Part shown: positions 35,460-43,749 of the stretch, piece by piece | Layout: each line of letters starts with the position of its first letter | Numbering within the stretch: position 1 is the first letter of the stretch | NCBI GenBank assembly: GCA_025350695.1 | Contig: JANXXI010000293.1 | Coordinates: forward strand, 1 to 50,435 | Direction: 5' to 3' | Source: Acidobacteriota bacterium | Lineage (GTDB): Bacteria > Acidobacteriota > Terriglobia > Bryobacterales > Bryobacteraceae | Length of the DNA stretch: 50,435 bases | Program-made: the position numbers and the translations under genes | Notes under the pieces: model-generated | Database searches by the model: none | What the model saw: only the letters and a program-made list of their open reading frames with translations | What the model was told of the DNA's origin: nothing

Positions 35460-35834
35460 CTACCTTGCGGAGGCGATTACTTCGATTTCGATCAATGCGT
35501 TTCGGTCGAGACGCGCGATCTCGACAGTCGTCTTCGCGGGACAGTGTGTAAAGTACTCGCGATACACTTCGTTCATCTCCCCAAGCCGCGAAAAATCAGT
35601 GACAAAGATGTTCACTTTGGCGACCAACGGGATCTCAGACCCCGCAGCGGCCAGAACCATCGCGATGTTCTCGATTGCCTGGCGGGTCTGTGCAGCCAAT
35701 CCATCGGCCAGCGCGCCGTCTGGGCGGACACCCAGTTGCCCCGAAACGTAAATCACCTCCCCCAAGCGCACGGCTTGGGAGTAGGTGTCGTTGTTTGGAG
35801 GAAGTTGGGGGACAGAGATTGTCTGGACAGGCAT
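35460..35834 (-). CDS. RidA/YjgF/YER057c-family protein lacking the catalytic arginine
   Basis: This is a 124-residue Rid-family protein. I chose the start at 35834 (MPVQTISVPQLPPNNDTYSQ); the open frame extends upstream but only through non-homologous sequence. Family features are VIYVSGQLG and the ending IEIEVIASA. The position of the catalytic Arg105 of E. coli RidA (PARSCVEVARL) reads PAKTTVEIARL here, so Lys replaces Arg. Family knowledge: the Arg is needed for the imine/enamine deaminase activity, so this member probably has a different or lost activity. It stands alone between a decayed toxin-antitoxin pair and the receptor unit. Confidence 0.88.
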   Translation of the reverse strand: MPVQTISVPQLPPNNDTYSQAVRLGEVIYVSGQLGVRPDGALADGLAAQTRQAIENIAMVLAAAGSEIPLVAKVNIFVTDFSRLGEMNEVYREYFTHCPAKTTVEIARLDRNALIEIEVIASAR

Positions 35835-35904
35835 AGTTTTAAGATACTGTACCGCGACGGCGATACCGGTTCCAGTGCGGAAAATCAACCACTTCAAACA
35901 GCAG

Positions 35905-36236
35905 TTAAGGTGCGGCGGAATTGATGGGATGAACAGAATTGCGGCGTGTTCCAAACAGGCGGGAGACCTTCATGCACATTACAGCGGATAGCGGCTTTCT
36001 CCCGGCTAGAATCTCATGAACCATTTGACGGGATACGCCAAGGGCTTTGGCGGCAGCGGACAAGCCCGTCTCCGGAAGAATATCTTCTCTAATAATCTAC
36101 CCGGATGAACAGGCGGCAAGCCATTTCGACGCTCTATATAGTTCTTCTCCAATCGACTGCTAATGATAGTCTTCAAACGCTTAACGCACTTTCGCCGGAC
36201 CAGCCGAACGTGATGCGATAGTTCGCCGTAACGCAA
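35905..36236 (-). pseudogene. Decayed HigB-HigA-like toxin-antitoxin pair
   Basis: On the minus strand, one frame at about 36180-36240 reads YRITFGWSGES, matching the C-terminal end of HigB-type toxins. Downstream another frame reads RRNGLPPVHPGRLL, the usual start of HigA antitoxins. The frame then shifts: from about 36102 a different frame continues REDILPETGLS, AAAKALGVSRQMVHEILAGR and KPLSAVMC to a stop at 35905. A single missing base near 36090-36102 would restore the HTH antitoxin. The toxin also stops prematurely. I see no intact copy. The remains are clear in the HTH part and weaker in the toxin part. Confidence 0.75.
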
Positions 36237-36242
36237 CCATCA

Positions 36243-37565
36243 CTAGGCGCCGCCCGGCCCCGGAGCCAGAAACGGATCTTTCCGATCCGCCATCTGCGCT
36301 TCCAACTTCCTCTTCAATTGTCCAAGCACTTTTTGCGATGACGGATCAGCCGCCAAATTCCGCGCTTCGTGAGGATCGTTCGGCCATTCGTATAACTCCA
36401 CCACCCCCGATTGCCACTGCACCAGCTTATGCGTTCGGGTCCGTATAATGCGATACGGTTCCAATCCCCTACCATGCTCTTTCGATGGCTCGCACCAAAG
36501 AGCGAAGGATTCGTTCGTCACCGGTTTTCCGGTTTCAATCGTGCTTTTCAGGCTGCGTCCACAGAGCGCATTTGCCGGTAACTTCGCTTCCGCTAAATCG
36601 AGCCAAGTGGCGGGCAGGTCGGCGGTCGATACAGGAGCGTCAATCGTCTGCCCCCCTTTTACCCCATGGCCAGCTACAAACATAGGAACACGTAACGCCG
36701 CTTCCCATGGATAGACTTTGCCGATCTTCCCATGGGATCCACACAAATAGCCATTGTCTCCGGCAAAAAACAGAATCGTATTGGCTAGCTCTCCGGACTT
36801 GTCAAGCGCCGCTACGACGCGGCCAACGCAATCGTCCATTTGGCTGATCGTCGCGTAATAACGCTTCCAGGCAAAGTTCTTCCCCTCCGGATCCTGATCC
36901 GGAGGCGCCAGCGTTGCCGAGGGTTGACCTCTGTAGCGACTTAAATACTTCTCCTCAGGCGATCTTGCTCTTGAGTTGAGCAAGCTCAAGAAAAGAAAAA
37001 ACGGCTTCTGTTTGGCCCCTGCAAGATACTCCACGGCGGCTTGCGTGAAGGCCTCATTCGCGTCTTCCGCCTTCAACGTTTCCTTTCCCCCAATACCCTT
37101 CGACATCAGATACGGAGGTTCGGACTGGTCATTCGTCTTTATCCAAAGTGGTGCGCTCGAAAATCCAAGCTCCGCAGGCGTGTTTGGAGTTTGCCATTTC
37201 CCAATCAGCGAGGTCTCATATCCGCTGGATTGCAACTGTGCGATTACGCTTGGTCCCGCGGCGGTTGTGAATCTCTTCGAATAATTACTGAGCACTCCCG
37301 TGCGAAATGGCTCAAGACCCGTCAACAAAACGCCACGGCTTGGGGCGCTTTGCGGCGAGGAAGAAATGGCGTTGGAAAAAACCATGCCTCGACTGGCTAG
37401 TGCATCCAGATTTGGGGTCAGTATCTTTGGGTTGCCGGCAAAACCCGCCGCTTGAAAATGATGATCCTCGGAAAGAATGAATAGAATACTTGGCCGCGTG
37501 CGGCTTTGTGAGGCAGCTATACTGATTCCACAGGCGACCAGAAAAGCCCGCCGAGTCATATCCAT
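36243..37565 (-). CDS. Sulfatase, type I (Ser-type active site), exported
   Basis: This sulfatase of about 440 residues has a leader containing MTRRAFLVACGISIAAS, with twin arginines as in Tat signals. I chose the ATG at 37565 (an adjacent ATG at 37559 is equally possible). A longer frame from 37622 would overlap the divergent gene. The modified-residue motif is SAPSR (in SSPQSAPSRGVLLTG), so Ser rather than Cys occupies the formylglycine position. Family knowledge: Ser-type enzymes require a radical-SAM anSME. The first metal block is SEDH rather than DD. The second, FFAGDNGYLCGSHGKIGK, is intact. It is divergent from the MaoC-like gene with about 20 bases between their starts, so the promoters must overlap the coding ends. 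Confidence 0.9.
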   Translation of the reverse strand: MDMTRRAFLVACGISIAASQSRTRPSILFILSEDHHFQAAGFAGNPKILTPNLDALASRGMVFSNAISSSPQSAPSRGVLLTGLEPFRTGVLSNYSKRFTTAAGPSVIAQLQSSGYETSLIGKWQTPNTPAELGFSSAPLWIKTNDQSEPPYLMSKGIGGKETLKAEDANEAFTQAAVEYLAGAKQKPFFLFLSLLNSRARSPEEKYLSRYRGQPSATLAPPDQDPEGKNFAWKRYYATISQMDDCVGRVVAALDKSGELANTILFFAGDNGYLCGSHGKIGKVYPWEAALRVPMFVAGHGVKGGQTIDAPVSTADLPATWLDLAEAKLPANALCGRSLKSTIETGKPVTNESFALWCEPSKEHGRGLEPYRIIRTRTHKLVQWQSGVVELYEWPNDPHEARNLAADPSSQKVLGQLKRKLEAQMADRKDPFLAPGPGGA

Positions 37566-37586
37566 ATATGGAGCTATTGTAATCCT

Positions 37587-38057
37587 ATGAGTACCCCTTT
37601 GGTAATTGCGTCCATGGCGCAAGCAAAAAGCCTCCTAAATCAAGAACCTGGCGGCGTCAGCGAATGGGTGATCGTTTCGCAAAACGACATCGACCAGTTT
37701 GCCGGTCTTATTCAGGATCATCAATGGATTCACGTCGACCAGCATCGGGCGCAATCAGAATCCCCTTTCGGCTCCACCATCGCTCATGGCTTCTTGACGT
37801 TGAGTCAATTAACCCGCCTGGCGGTCACCGCCACCGACGTCCAGCTTGGCGCAAAGACGTTGATTAACTATGGCTTCAATAAAGTGCGCTTCGTCAGCCC
37901 AGTGCTTTCCGGCTCCAAGGTGCGGGGCAAGTTCGTGTTGGCGGCTGTCAAGGAATTCGAAGGCGGGTATGAGTTGCTTTGGAACGTTACCGTTGAAGCG
38001 GAGGGCAACCAGAAGCCTGCCATTGTGGCGGAATGGCTCTGCCGGGGATACTTTTAG
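37587..38057 (+). CDS. MaoC/NodN-like (R)-specific enoyl-hydratase family protein
   Basis: This 156-residue hot-dog-fold protein contains DIDQFAGLIQDHQWIHVD and FGSTIAHGFLTLSQL, the hydratase-2 motif with the catalytic Asp and His. A start at 37614 (MAQAKSLL) is also possible and would leave more room for the divergent promoters. The product would hydrate trans-2-enoyl-CoA in the cytoplasm, in fatty acid or polyketide-type metabolism. No operon partner is nearby. Confidence 0.9.
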   Translation: MSTPLVIASMAQAKSLLNQEPGGVSEWVIVSQNDIDQFAGLIQDHQWIHVDQHRAQSESPFGSTIAHGFLTLSQLTRLAVTATDVQLGAKTLINYGFNKVRFVSPVLSGSKVRGKFVLAAVKEFEGGYELLWNVTVEAEGNQKPAIVAEWLCRGYF

Positions 38058-38157
38058 TGCAAAGGTTTTAACATCTGTCGCGGCCGCCAAGACGCGGAAA
38101 CCTCCGGCCAATGTGACATAATAAGGGCCAAGTCCAGGTGTTTCCGAAGGAGGAACC

Positions 38158-39441
38158 ATGTTCTCTTCCCAAACCGTTTCAAGGCTGGCCCAGTCCATTT
38201 CGGCTAGCTTACTCGCAGCTTTCATCGCAGCGGCCCAAGGTACAACCACACCCACCACCGGTGGCGGTGGAACCACTGGGGGAGGAACCACCACCACATC
38301 GCCCGGTGTTGGGACAGGGGGAACAACCACCACAACCGGGCGCACACCCACTACGACAACTCCTTCAACAACCACTCCAACCAGCCCGTTCCCACAAGAG
38401 ATGGTCCGCCCCGTATTCTTGACCGGAAAGGTAATGATGGAGGATGGAACGCCTCCACCCGAGTCGGTTATGATTGAACGGATTTGCGGTGGCACGCCGA
38501 AGCCGGAAGGCTATACCGACAGCAAGGGACGCTTCAGCATTGAACTTGGACGCAACAACCAGGTGTTCGCCGACGCCAGTAGCAGCGGTGGAAGCTTTGA
38601 TAGTTTAAGCGGCCGGTCGTCCTCAAGCTCTCCCATGGGATCCTCGCAAGGAGTGTCGGAACGTAGCTTGATGAATTGCGAATTACGGGCCTCGCTTGCC
38701 GGCTTCCGTTCCTCGACTGTGAATCTCGCCGGACATCGCTTGCTCGATTCGCCGGAAGTTGGAACCATCCTACTGCGCCGCATGGCCAACGTAGAAGGGT
38801 TCACGTTCAGCATGACCACGGCAATGGCTCCAAAGGATGCGAAGAAAGCCTTCGATAAGGGCCTCGACCTGGTGAAGAAGAAGAAACCGGCTGAAGCTTT
38901 GAAAGAGTTCGAAAAGGCGACAGCCGCCTATCCCAAATTCGCTGCCGCTTTCTTTGAGCAGGGCCGATTGCAAGAGTTGCAAAAGGACGCCGAAGGCGCA
39001 AAAAAGAGCTATGAACAAGCCGTCGTCTCCGACCCGAAATTTGTGAAGCCTTACCTCCCGCTTACTGTGATGGCCGCCCAAACTGGAGATTGGTCAAAGG
39101 TTGCCGAGCTAAGCGCCAAGACAACCAAGTTGAACCCCTACGAATATCCGCAGGCTTTTTTCTACAACGCTGTAGCCAATTTGAATATGAAAAATTTGGA
39201 TGAAGCGGAAAAGTCAGCCTTGGCGGCTAAAAAGCTGGATGAGAAAAACAGGATTCCGCGTATTAGTTATATTTTGGGGCTCATTCAGGCCCAGAAAGAA
39301 AATTATGCCGGCGCCGTCGAGCATATCAAGAGCTACATCAACCTTAGCCCGCAGGCTGGCGATCTTGATACCGCGCGGAAGCAGTTGACGGAAATTGAAC
39401 GATTGGCTGGCGGCGTAAAAGAAGTAGCTCAGCAACCCTAG
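38158..39441 (+). CDS. Secreted Thr/Gly-rich TPR protein
   Basis: This 427-residue protein follows a strong ribosome-binding site (GAAGGAGGAACC). It has a hydrophobic signal segment (to about residue 26) and a low-complexity Thr/Gly/Pro linker of about 50 residues. A carboxypeptidase-regulatory-like domain follows (about 84-215, with DSKGRFSIELG), a Ser-rich insert is nested within it, and TPR repeats run from about 230 to 415 (KKAFDKGLDLVKKKKPAEAL, NYAGAVEHIKSYINLSPQ). It is probably a periplasmic or surface scaffold. AGCGGCT and AGCCGCT flank the stop as an inverted repeat followed by GGGCTTT, which could terminate transcription. Confidence 0.85.
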   Translation: MFSSQTVSRLAQSISASLLAAFIAAAQGTTTPTTGGGGTTGGGTTTTSPGVGTGGTTTTTGRTPTTTTPSTTTPTSPFPQEMVRPVFLTGKVMMEDGTPPPESVMIERICGGTPKPEGYTDSKGRFSIELGRNNQVFADASSSGGSFDSLSGRSSSSSPMGSSQGVSERSLMNCELRASLAGFRSSTVNLAGHRLLDSPEVGTILLRRMANVEGFTFSMTTAMAPKDAKKAFDKGLDLVKKKKPAEALKEFEKATAAYPKFAAAFFEQGRLQELQKDAEGAKKSYEQAVVSDPKFVKPYLPLTVMAAQTGDWSKVAELSAKTTKLNPYEYPQAFFYNAVANLNMKNLDEAEKSALAAKKLDEKNRIPRISYILGLIQAQKENYAGAVEHIKSYINLSPQAGDLDTARKQLTEIERLAGGVKEVAQQP

Positions 39442-39548
39442 CGGCTGATAAGCCGATCGAAGGGAGCCGCTGGGCTTTAGAGAACAGGCCCGAAGCGCTG
39501 CTTGAAATCGAAACACTGACACAAATAGAAGCCAGGCTCGCCGTCGCA

Positions 39549-40439
39549 TTGCGCGACAAGTCCGGCATTACCGGCATGCTGCTGCTTGGCGCACCCACGG
39601 ACCGAACTGCATTTTCTGGCGATGACCGCCAAGTGCTGCGGAGCTGCGGGGAACACTTTTCCTTGATGATCCAAAACGCGCGCCTCACCACGCGCGTGGT
39701 TGAAGAGGAAAAGATGCGTCGCGATCTGGAACTGGCCGTTGAGGTGCAACGCCGCTTGCTGCCGCAGCGCGTCCCACAATCCCCTCTGACGAAGCTCAGC
39801 GGTATGAGCCTGCCGGCGCGTAGCGTTGGTGGCGACTACTATGATTTTCTGGAACTGCCCGGTGGCCGCCTGGGAATCGCCATCGCCGATATAGCCGGCA
39901 AGGGCATCCCGGCCGCACTGGTCATGTCCGTGGTCCAAGCTTCGTTGCGCATGATTGCTCTGGAGGGTAACTCAACACTGCCGCAGCTTGCGACGAAAAT
40001 GAATCGCTATCTGTACAGGTCAACCGGACAAAACAGTTACGCCACATTCTTCTATGCCCAAATCGACGAGACCACGGGCCAACTTCATTACGTCAACGCC
40101 GGTCACAATCCGCCCTATCTGCTGCGCGCATCGGGCGAAATCGAAGAGTTGCCGGCAGGCGGGACGGTAATTGGACTGTTTCCCGAAATGAAGTATGCCG
40201 AAGCGGTCATCAAGCTCAACACCGGCGACGTGCTGATTGCTTTCACCGACGGAGTAACGGAAGCGCTCAATGCCGCCGACGAAGAGTTTGGCGAGGATCG
40301 TTTGAAAGAGTTGCTAAGAAAAGTGGCGCATCTTTCGGTGGACGAGATCACCCCGCGCATTTCCGAGGAATTGAAAGACTGGATCGGCAATGCCGAACAG
40401 TACGACGACTTGACCTTCCTGCTGATGAAGGTTGGCTAG
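39549..40439 (+). CDS. PP2C/SpoIIE-family phosphatase with truncated GAF domain
   Basis: The assigned frame (296 residues) starts at a TTG with no ribosome-binding site. The same frame stays open upstream to the stop of the TPR gene and reads protein-like (RPEALLEIETLTQIEARLAV), as in the second half of a GAF domain, so the gene seems to have lost its 5' part. The linker helix (EEEKMRRDLELAVEVQRRLLPQ) and the phosphatase domain are complete, with VGGDYYDFLEL, IADIAGKGIPAAL, NAGHNPPYLL, FTDGVTEALN and a final QYDDLTFLLMK. It would dephosphorylate Ser/Thr in an anti-sigma-factor antagonist or similar. Whether it is expressed is uncertain; the phosphatase fold itself is certain. Confidence 0.8.
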   Translation: MRDKSGITGMLLLGAPTDRTAFSGDDRQVLRSCGEHFSLMIQNARLTTRVVEEEKMRRDLELAVEVQRRLLPQRVPQSPLTKLSGMSLPARSVGGDYYDFLELPGGRLGIAIADIAGKGIPAALVMSVVQASLRMIALEGNSTLPQLATKMNRYLYRSTGQNSYATFFYAQIDETTGQLHYVNAGHNPPYLLRASGEIEELPAGGTVIGLFPEMKYAEAVIKLNTGDVLIAFTDGVTEALNAADEEFGEDRLKELLRKVAHLSVDEITPRISEELKDWIGNAEQYDDLTFLLMKVG

Positions 40440-40482
40440 CTCACAACACTGTTCACTTAGGTTTCTAGCGTGACTATCTAAT

Positions 40483-40567
40483 AGCCCCCGATGAAAATCG
40501 GGGGATCATTCGGCGTCCCTACAGCATAACCTGGTTCGGAAGAATCCCCCGATTTTCATCGGGGGCT
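40483..40567. repeat. REPIN-like inverted pair of GAAA-loop hairpins
   Basis: Arms 40483-40506 and 40544-40567 are exact 24-bp inverted repeats separated by 37 bp. Each arm is itself a hairpin: CCCCCGAT, loop GAAA, ATCGGGGG in the first arm and the complement (loop TTTC) in the second. This nested symmetry is what REPIN/BIME elements show. It lies between the PP2C gene and the convergent AhpD-like gene. It could also act as a bidirectional terminator; no long T-run follows. Confidence 0.75.
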
Positions 40568-40659
40568 TCCATGTCCGTTAACTTAATTTAGGCGTAAACT
40601 GGAAACCAAGACGCCCCCCGCAACAATCAGGGCAGTTTTCGCTACGTTCCAACTCTTTT

Positions 40660-40962
40660 TCAAGCCAGCAGATGGCTGCCATGAGTGACGGCCGCTCCGG
40701 CCCGCAGAGCGGCGGTGACCAGCACTGCTTCCACCATTTCTTCTTCCGACACACCAGCCTTTAAGGCCGCTTGTTTGTGAATCTCAATGCAGTAAGGGCA
40801 TTGCGTGGTTAGGGCAACGCAGAGCGCCATCAGTTCCTTGTATTTCTTGGGAATGGCGCCTTCGGCTAAAGCCGCTTGATCAAACGCCCAAAAGGCCTTC
40901 GCTGCCTCCGGCGCCAGCTTACTCAGCTTTCCCAGCTTTTTCGTGTTGTCCATCGAATACAT
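40660..40962 (-). CDS. AhpD-like carboxymuconolactone decarboxylase family protein
   Basis: This is a 100-residue all-alpha protein of the AhpD/CMD fold. The start at 40962 (MYSMDNTKKL) is preferred because AGGAG precedes it by seven bases; the upstream frame is not homologous. The redox motif CPYCIEIH (CxxC followed by His) matches AhpD-type peroxidase partners. It likely reduces peroxides or an organic substrate. No genomic partner such as AhpC is in view. Confidence 0.9.
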   Translation of the reverse strand: MYSMDNTKKLGKLSKLAPEAAKAFWAFDQAALAEGAIPKKYKELMALCVALTTQCPYCIEIHKQAALKAGVSEEEMVEAVLVTAALRAGAAVTHGSHLLA

Positions 40963-41082
40963 TGCATTTCTCCTATGCTCAACGGTTTCTCGCGGCCAAC
41001 CCAAAAGCTCGCCTTCAATGCCGCGGGATTCTACCTTGATATCACAAGTGCTCTTAATTTCGTGCTGAATAGCTTCTGACGG

Positions 41083-43749
41083 TTACTCAGGGTTTTGGCT
41101 CGTGGCCAGGACCAGTCCGGCGGGGAGTTCTTCTCCAAACACGCGGCCCATTGCGTCCAGGTCTTTACCGCCTTCTCCATCAAGGACGGAGAGCCACTTT
41201 GCGCCGTTTGCCTGTCGTTCCAGTTGGGAGCGGACGGCCGTGAAAGCATTCGTTGGTAGATCTATTGTAAGGTTGCCAGTTCGCCGCGCAACACGAGCGA
41301 CGGTCTCGCCTGAGCCTTCTATCGACACAAGCGCCTCCGCCCAACGGGCTGCCGTGGAAGCCGGCAAAACCTGATTTAAGGGAGCATGAAATAGCTCACG
41401 GGCGCCAAGGCGCGCCAGGCACCAATACTCGCTGTCGCGCGATTCGGACACCTTAACTTTCTTGAGCAGTGTGTCGCCCAACTCTGTTCTTGTACCCGTG
41501 GGCAGATGCTCCAAGCTCGAAGCCATGCGCCACATTTCGCGCAGCAAGCTATTGTTAAGGCGCGGTGGCTTGCCGCCTTTCACGATCAAGTTCATTGAAA
41601 CGCGCTGATACAGATCCACCTGCTGGTTGCGGTTCAAACCTCCGGCGATGCGGCCCCAGAAAATCCACCACTCGCACTGATTTTGAACTTGGTTGGAAAA
41701 CGTCAGTCCTTGCGCATACACGCGCCGGGCCTGCTCAACCCGCAGTTCGTCACCGGGAAATCCGAAACCTGGCCGCAGACAAAGGCCACCCAGGTTTAAC
41801 CAGCGCGCCTCATGCGATGCGGATTTCTTTCGTCCCTCTGACAGTTCCAGGAACAAGTCCCCTAGCCGCCGAATTGCGGCCAACGGCCAGGAGGAGCGTC
41901 CAAGCGCTAACGTTGTTTCCAACTTAGCCGGCAACTCTTCAGGAGCCATGCTTCCGGTTTCACCGAACACGCCGCGCACCAGGTCGAGGGCGCGCTCCAC
42001 GGACTCATCGCTTACCACGGCCGCCGCACGCTTCGGTCCCGCACCCGCTGCCTTCCCCGCCTTGCGCAATTCGAATTGCAATCGCCAGCGATGCTCGCTC
42101 TCAAGAGAATCGCACCAGGTTTCCAGGGTGCCTACTTCGGTTAACTTGGCCCCGATCTTCACCGGAATCAATCGCTCGCCCACTGGTTTTCCAAAACGAA
42201 TTAATGCATTGAGAGGTGCGTGGAAATGCAAATCCCCTTCAAGGGCCGAAGCAGAAAATTCAACTACATCGCCAAGCTTATCGTCGGTCCTGGTTAGCGA
42301 ACTGTACAGCCGGAACGACACCGGCTTGTTCGCCACCAGTTTCAAATTCGGAACCTTAAGGTCAAGAGTTGAGCCTTCCTCCACCCCGCGCGGAGCCAGG
42401 CACAGCGTACGAATCGTCTCGCCCGCATCGCCGACACCAAGGAAGTAGGTCCGCGGCAGCCCGCCGCGCACCAGCACGCCGGTCCCAGTTGTCCGGACAT
42501 TCGAGTAATACGCCGCGCCAACAGCCACAGCCAAATCGAGGTCGTGATTCTCTAAAATGATCGGCCGCTTAGAGAACCATTTTTCCAGCACGTCGGCCAC
42601 GCGATCGCGGAGAATGGCGGGAATGAAAAAGCCGCCATTGAAAAGGATGGCGTCGGGCACGGCTCGCCCGGCGCTCTCAAGGAAGGCCGCCAAGTGGCGA
42701 GTAACCGCCGGATCGGAAACGTAGGGCAAGCCCAGTTCGCGGAAAACGCTCTTTTTGTCTTCCTTCGGCCTGTCGCCCAAATCGCAAATAGGCAGGAAGC
42801 CGTCAAGGGCAAGTTCAAGCGCTTCGGCCCGTGTAATCTCCGTGCGCAACGTGCCGCCAATCAACGACGATCCGCCGCCCAGCACCGTGATCTCCACTCT
42901 CTCAAGCGAAGCATCGGCCAGCATTTTCTCTTTGGCCGACGCGCATTGCCGGCGCAACCCGCTGCGTTGGCGAACGGAAAGTTGGGCGCCCAACTTCGCT
43001 TCCACCAGCCACGCCAGCGTCAGGTCTAGATTATCGCCGCCCAGTAGCAGATGCTTGCCGACAGCGGTGCGCGTGAAATCGACCAAGTCACCATTACGTG
43101 AGACTTTGATCAAGGTAAAGTCACTAGTGCCGCCACCGACGTCGCAGACCAACACAACCATGCCATCGAACAGACTCTTGCGGGATTGCGCCAGGTGATT
43201 AGCGATCCAGGAATAGAAAGCCGCCGCCGGCTCTTCGATTAACGTTACGTTTTCAAGGCCAGCTTCGCGCGCGGCCATCACCGTCAGTTCGCGAGCTTCG
43301 GCATCGAACGATGCTGGAACCGTAAGCACCAAATCCTGCTGCGCCAAGGGCAGATCGGGGTGAGCCTTGTCCCATTCAACACGCATGTGGGCGAGATACT
43401 TCGCCGATACTTCAACAGGTGAAAATTCGCGCGAGTCTTCCTGCACATCCCAGGGAAGTATTTTGGCCGTACGGTCAACTTCGCTATTCGATAGCCAGGA
43501 TTTCGCCGAATGAATCGAGCGAGTGGGAACGAGCGCGCCCTGCTCACGGGCATAAACGCCCACGGCCGGTTCGCGATCGCCAAGGTAGAGAAAGGAGGGC
43601 AGCGTGCGGCGAGTCTCAACTTGTCCCGCAGCCACCGGTTGCGGAATTTCGAAGATGTGAATGGCGGGAAACTCGGCTTCGTCCGCTTCGCGCGGGTCGA
43701 TGTAAGCCAGCGCGCTGTTCGTTGTTCCCAGGTCGATTCCGATTTTCAT
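41083..43749 (-). CDS. Hsp70-family protein with long C-terminal DUF3731-like region
   Basis: This 888-residue protein starts MKIGIDLGTTNSALAYIDP, the Hsp70 phosphate-1 loop. VLVCDVGGGTSDFTLI (about 210-225) is phosphate-2, and the adenosine block (ILFNGGFFIPAI) is visible. The nucleotide-binding domain ends near 440, followed by a beta domain and then about 300 extra residues (from about 590), helical and Trp/Arg-rich, which match the DUF3731 region often fused to such Hsp70s. It overlaps the upstream Hsp70 by four bases (ATGA). No J-domain or GrpE gene is near. The client is unknown. Confidence 0.9.
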   Translation of the reverse strand: MKIGIDLGTTNSALAYIDPREADEAEFPAIHIFEIPQPVAAGQVETRRTLPSFLYLGDREPAVGVYAREQGALVPTRSIHSAKSWLSNSEVDRTAKILPWDVQEDSREFSPVEVSAKYLAHMRVEWDKAHPDLPLAQQDLVLTVPASFDAEARELTVMAAREAGLENVTLIEEPAAAFYSWIANHLAQSRKSLFDGMVVLVCDVGGGTSDFTLIKVSRNGDLVDFTRTAVGKHLLLGGDNLDLTLAWLVEAKLGAQLSVRQRSGLRRQCASAKEKMLADASLERVEITVLGGGSSLIGGTLRTEITRAEALELALDGFLPICDLGDRPKEDKKSVFRELGLPYVSDPAVTRHLAAFLESAGRAVPDAILFNGGFFIPAILRDRVADVLEKWFSKRPIILENHDLDLAVAVGAAYYSNVRTTGTGVLVRGGLPRTYFLGVGDAGETIRTLCLAPRGVEEGSTLDLKVPNLKLVANKPVSFRLYSSLTRTDDKLGDVVEFSASALEGDLHFHAPLNALIRFGKPVGERLIPVKIGAKLTEVGTLETWCDSLESEHRWRLQFELRKAGKAAGAGPKRAAAVVSDESVERALDLVRGVFGETGSMAPEELPAKLETTLALGRSSWPLAAIRRLGDLFLELSEGRKKSASHEARWLNLGGLCLRPGFGFPGDELRVEQARRVYAQGLTFSNQVQNQCEWWIFWGRIAGGLNRNQQVDLYQRVSMNLIVKGGKPPRLNNSLLREMWRMASSLEHLPTGTRTELGDTLLKKVKVSESRDSEYWCLARLGARELFHAPLNQVLPASTAARWAEALVSIEGSGETVARVARRTGNLTIDLPTNAFTAVRSQLERQANGAKWLSVLDGEGGKDLDAMGRVFGEELPAGLVLATSQNPE

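Noticed and set aside
35835-35954. Longer Rid protein from 35954
   Set aside because: The first 40 residues overlap the decayed antitoxin and are unlike the family, which starts at MPVQT.
40483-40567. CRISPR-like repeat
   Set aside because: Only two units in inverted orientation, with no further repeats or cas genes.
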